From IMG/VR virus record IMGVR_UViG_3300044949_002234, positions 1 to 27,018 of that record: a stretch of DNA of 27,018 nucleotides; one strand, written 5' to 3'. A program made the translations under genes and the position numbers. Source of the DNA: a virus. Below are positions 26,318-27,018 of the stretch, piece after piece. Numbering within the stretch: position 1 is the stretch's first letter; each line of letters starts with the position of its first letter. The notes under the pieces are model-generated. The model worked only from the letters and a program-made list of their open reading frames with translations, was not told where the DNA came from and did no database searches.

Positions 26318-27018
26318 CTACGCGCCTTCGAGGGCTGCAACTTTGGATTGCAGTTCAGAGATGATGGCTTGCTGCTCTTGAATGGATTTCACACAAAGCG
26401 AAACCATGTTGCCGTAGGCAAGCGAATCCGGGCTGCCATCTGATGCGTATTGAACAAACTCGTGCAAACCAGCGGCATCTACCTCTTCGGCAATGAGGCC
26501 ACCAAATACGGTTTCGCCATCGTTTTCGCCTTTGCCTTTGTATGTCACAGCCCTTAGCTGCAATAGTTCTGCAAGACCATGAACAGTATCCTGCACATCG
26601 CGCTTGTATTTCAGCGAAGAAGTAACTCGCTGAAGGGCGCCGTTGCCATCCATGTTGACGTTCGCGGCACTACCTGTCGTCAGGTTGTAGGGAGAGTTTG
26701 CCGCGCTGCCTGTAATAAAGTAACCATCGTTTCTAACCCTGAACAGGTCAGTCGATGCACTATTTCTAAAGTCACAGTTATAAACGCTGCTGTTTGCTGT
26801 CGAGCCGTAGGTTTTAAGGGTGCCAGCGCTATCAATCCTCATCCGCTCCGTCGGGCTGCTCGCTCCGTCGGCGGTAGTGGAGAACACTAGACTCGTTGGA
26901 AGATCAGTTGTATCACCAGAAGTGAACGGATCTCCATCTACTTCTGCAGAAATCCTTGCGCCTTCATTAGAAAGGTCTGTACCGTTGGCGCCATAAAAAC
27001 GAATCATCCCAAGATAAT
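26318..27018 (-). CDS. Tail fibre/spike protein, C-terminal part with S74 chaperone
   Basis: The frame is open to the window edge, so the N-terminus is missing. The visible part begins YLGMIRFYGANGTDLSNEG, followed by a fibre-like repeat region (AEVDGDPFTSG, LVFSTTADGASSPTERMRI, NPYNL-type turns). The last 100 residues are an intramolecular chaperone of the peptidase S74 type: VTSSLKYKRDVQDT, FGGLIAEEVDAAG, YGNMVSLCVKSIQEQQAII and a coiled-coil end KVAALEGA. Such domains help trimerise the fibre and then cut themselves off at the serine before LKYKRD. It should be a receptor-binding or tail-associated protein. Confidence 0.93.
   Translation of the reverse strand, partial: YLGMIRFYGANGTDLSNEGARISAEVDGDPFTSGDTTDLPTSLVFSTTADGASSPTERMRIDSAGTLKTYGSTANSSVYNCDFRNSASTDLFRVRNDGYFITGSAANSPYNLTTGSAANVNMDGNGALQRVTSSLKYKRDVQDTVHGLAELLQLRAVTYKGKGENDGETVFGGLIAEEVDAAGLHEFVQYASDGSPDSLAYGNMVSLCVKSIQEQQAIISELQSKVAALEGA

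Noticed and set aside
1-27018. CRISPR arrays, rRNA, tRNA genes, insertion sequences, integrase or attachment sites
   Set aside because: No regularly spaced repeats, tRNA-like cloverleaf, transposase or integrase motif was found on either strand.

Overview
The window looks like part of a double-stranded DNA phage genome that infects a high-GC picocyanobacterium of the Synechococcus/Cyanobium type. The evidence is a phage replication set (Prim-Pol/helicase, family A DNA polymerase, ssDNA-binding protein, PD-(D/E)XK exonuclease), a nucleotide-supply set (dCTP deaminase, ThyX, dNMP kinase), a two-domain endolysin, and a tail fibre with an S74 chaperone at the right edge. The cyanobacterial link comes from a cyAbrB-type regulator, a sigma factor with a cyanobacterial-style region 2, and small-protein families (ITPPPELV, DYATPEQW) that I associate with cyanophages. 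No terminase, portal or capsid gene is present, so morphology cannot be read here; a siphovirus is my guess.

Layout. Positions 110-11787 (minus strand) are a dense train of about 35 mostly small genes, joined by ATGA or 8-bp stop/start overlaps. Recognisable members are dcd, thyX, a prohibitin-tail-like membrane protein, a DUF932 protein, an RlpA-like barrel protein and an HNH endonuclease. Positions 11788-12824 hold no gene. They carry three tandem sigma70-type promoters, each with a perfect TTGACA, and a G/C-rich stretch of about 530 nt that ends in a Rho-independent terminator. I read this as a large structured noncoding RNA. Positions 12825-16589 (minus) hold the sigma factor, dNMP kinase, exonuclease, an XRE regulator and SSB, driven by a clear promoter at 16656-16684. 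Positions 16842-23767 (plus) hold primase/helicase, DNA polymerase, cyAbrB, endolysin and small genes. Positions 23745-27018 (minus) hold a holin-like protein, several microproteins, further members of the small-gene families and the tail fibre.

How it works together. Divergent promoters at 16600-16800 split leftward SSB, recombination and nucleotide genes from rightward replication and lysis genes. Dcd, ThyX and the dNMP kinase would channel pyrimidine deoxynucleotides towards dTTP for the phage polymerase. The sigma factor, XRE protein, cyAbrB and two putative HTH proteins suggest extensive control of phage or host transcription. The same short palindrome (TGAGNCTCA) and GTCGCA words occur beside both main promoter regions.

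The most unusual features are the noncoding RNA locus, an array of TGTCCAAAACC repeats inside the 3' end of the primase/helicase gene (a possible replication origin), and small-gene cassette families with conserved ends and variable middles. All assignments are from reading the sequence; no database search was run.
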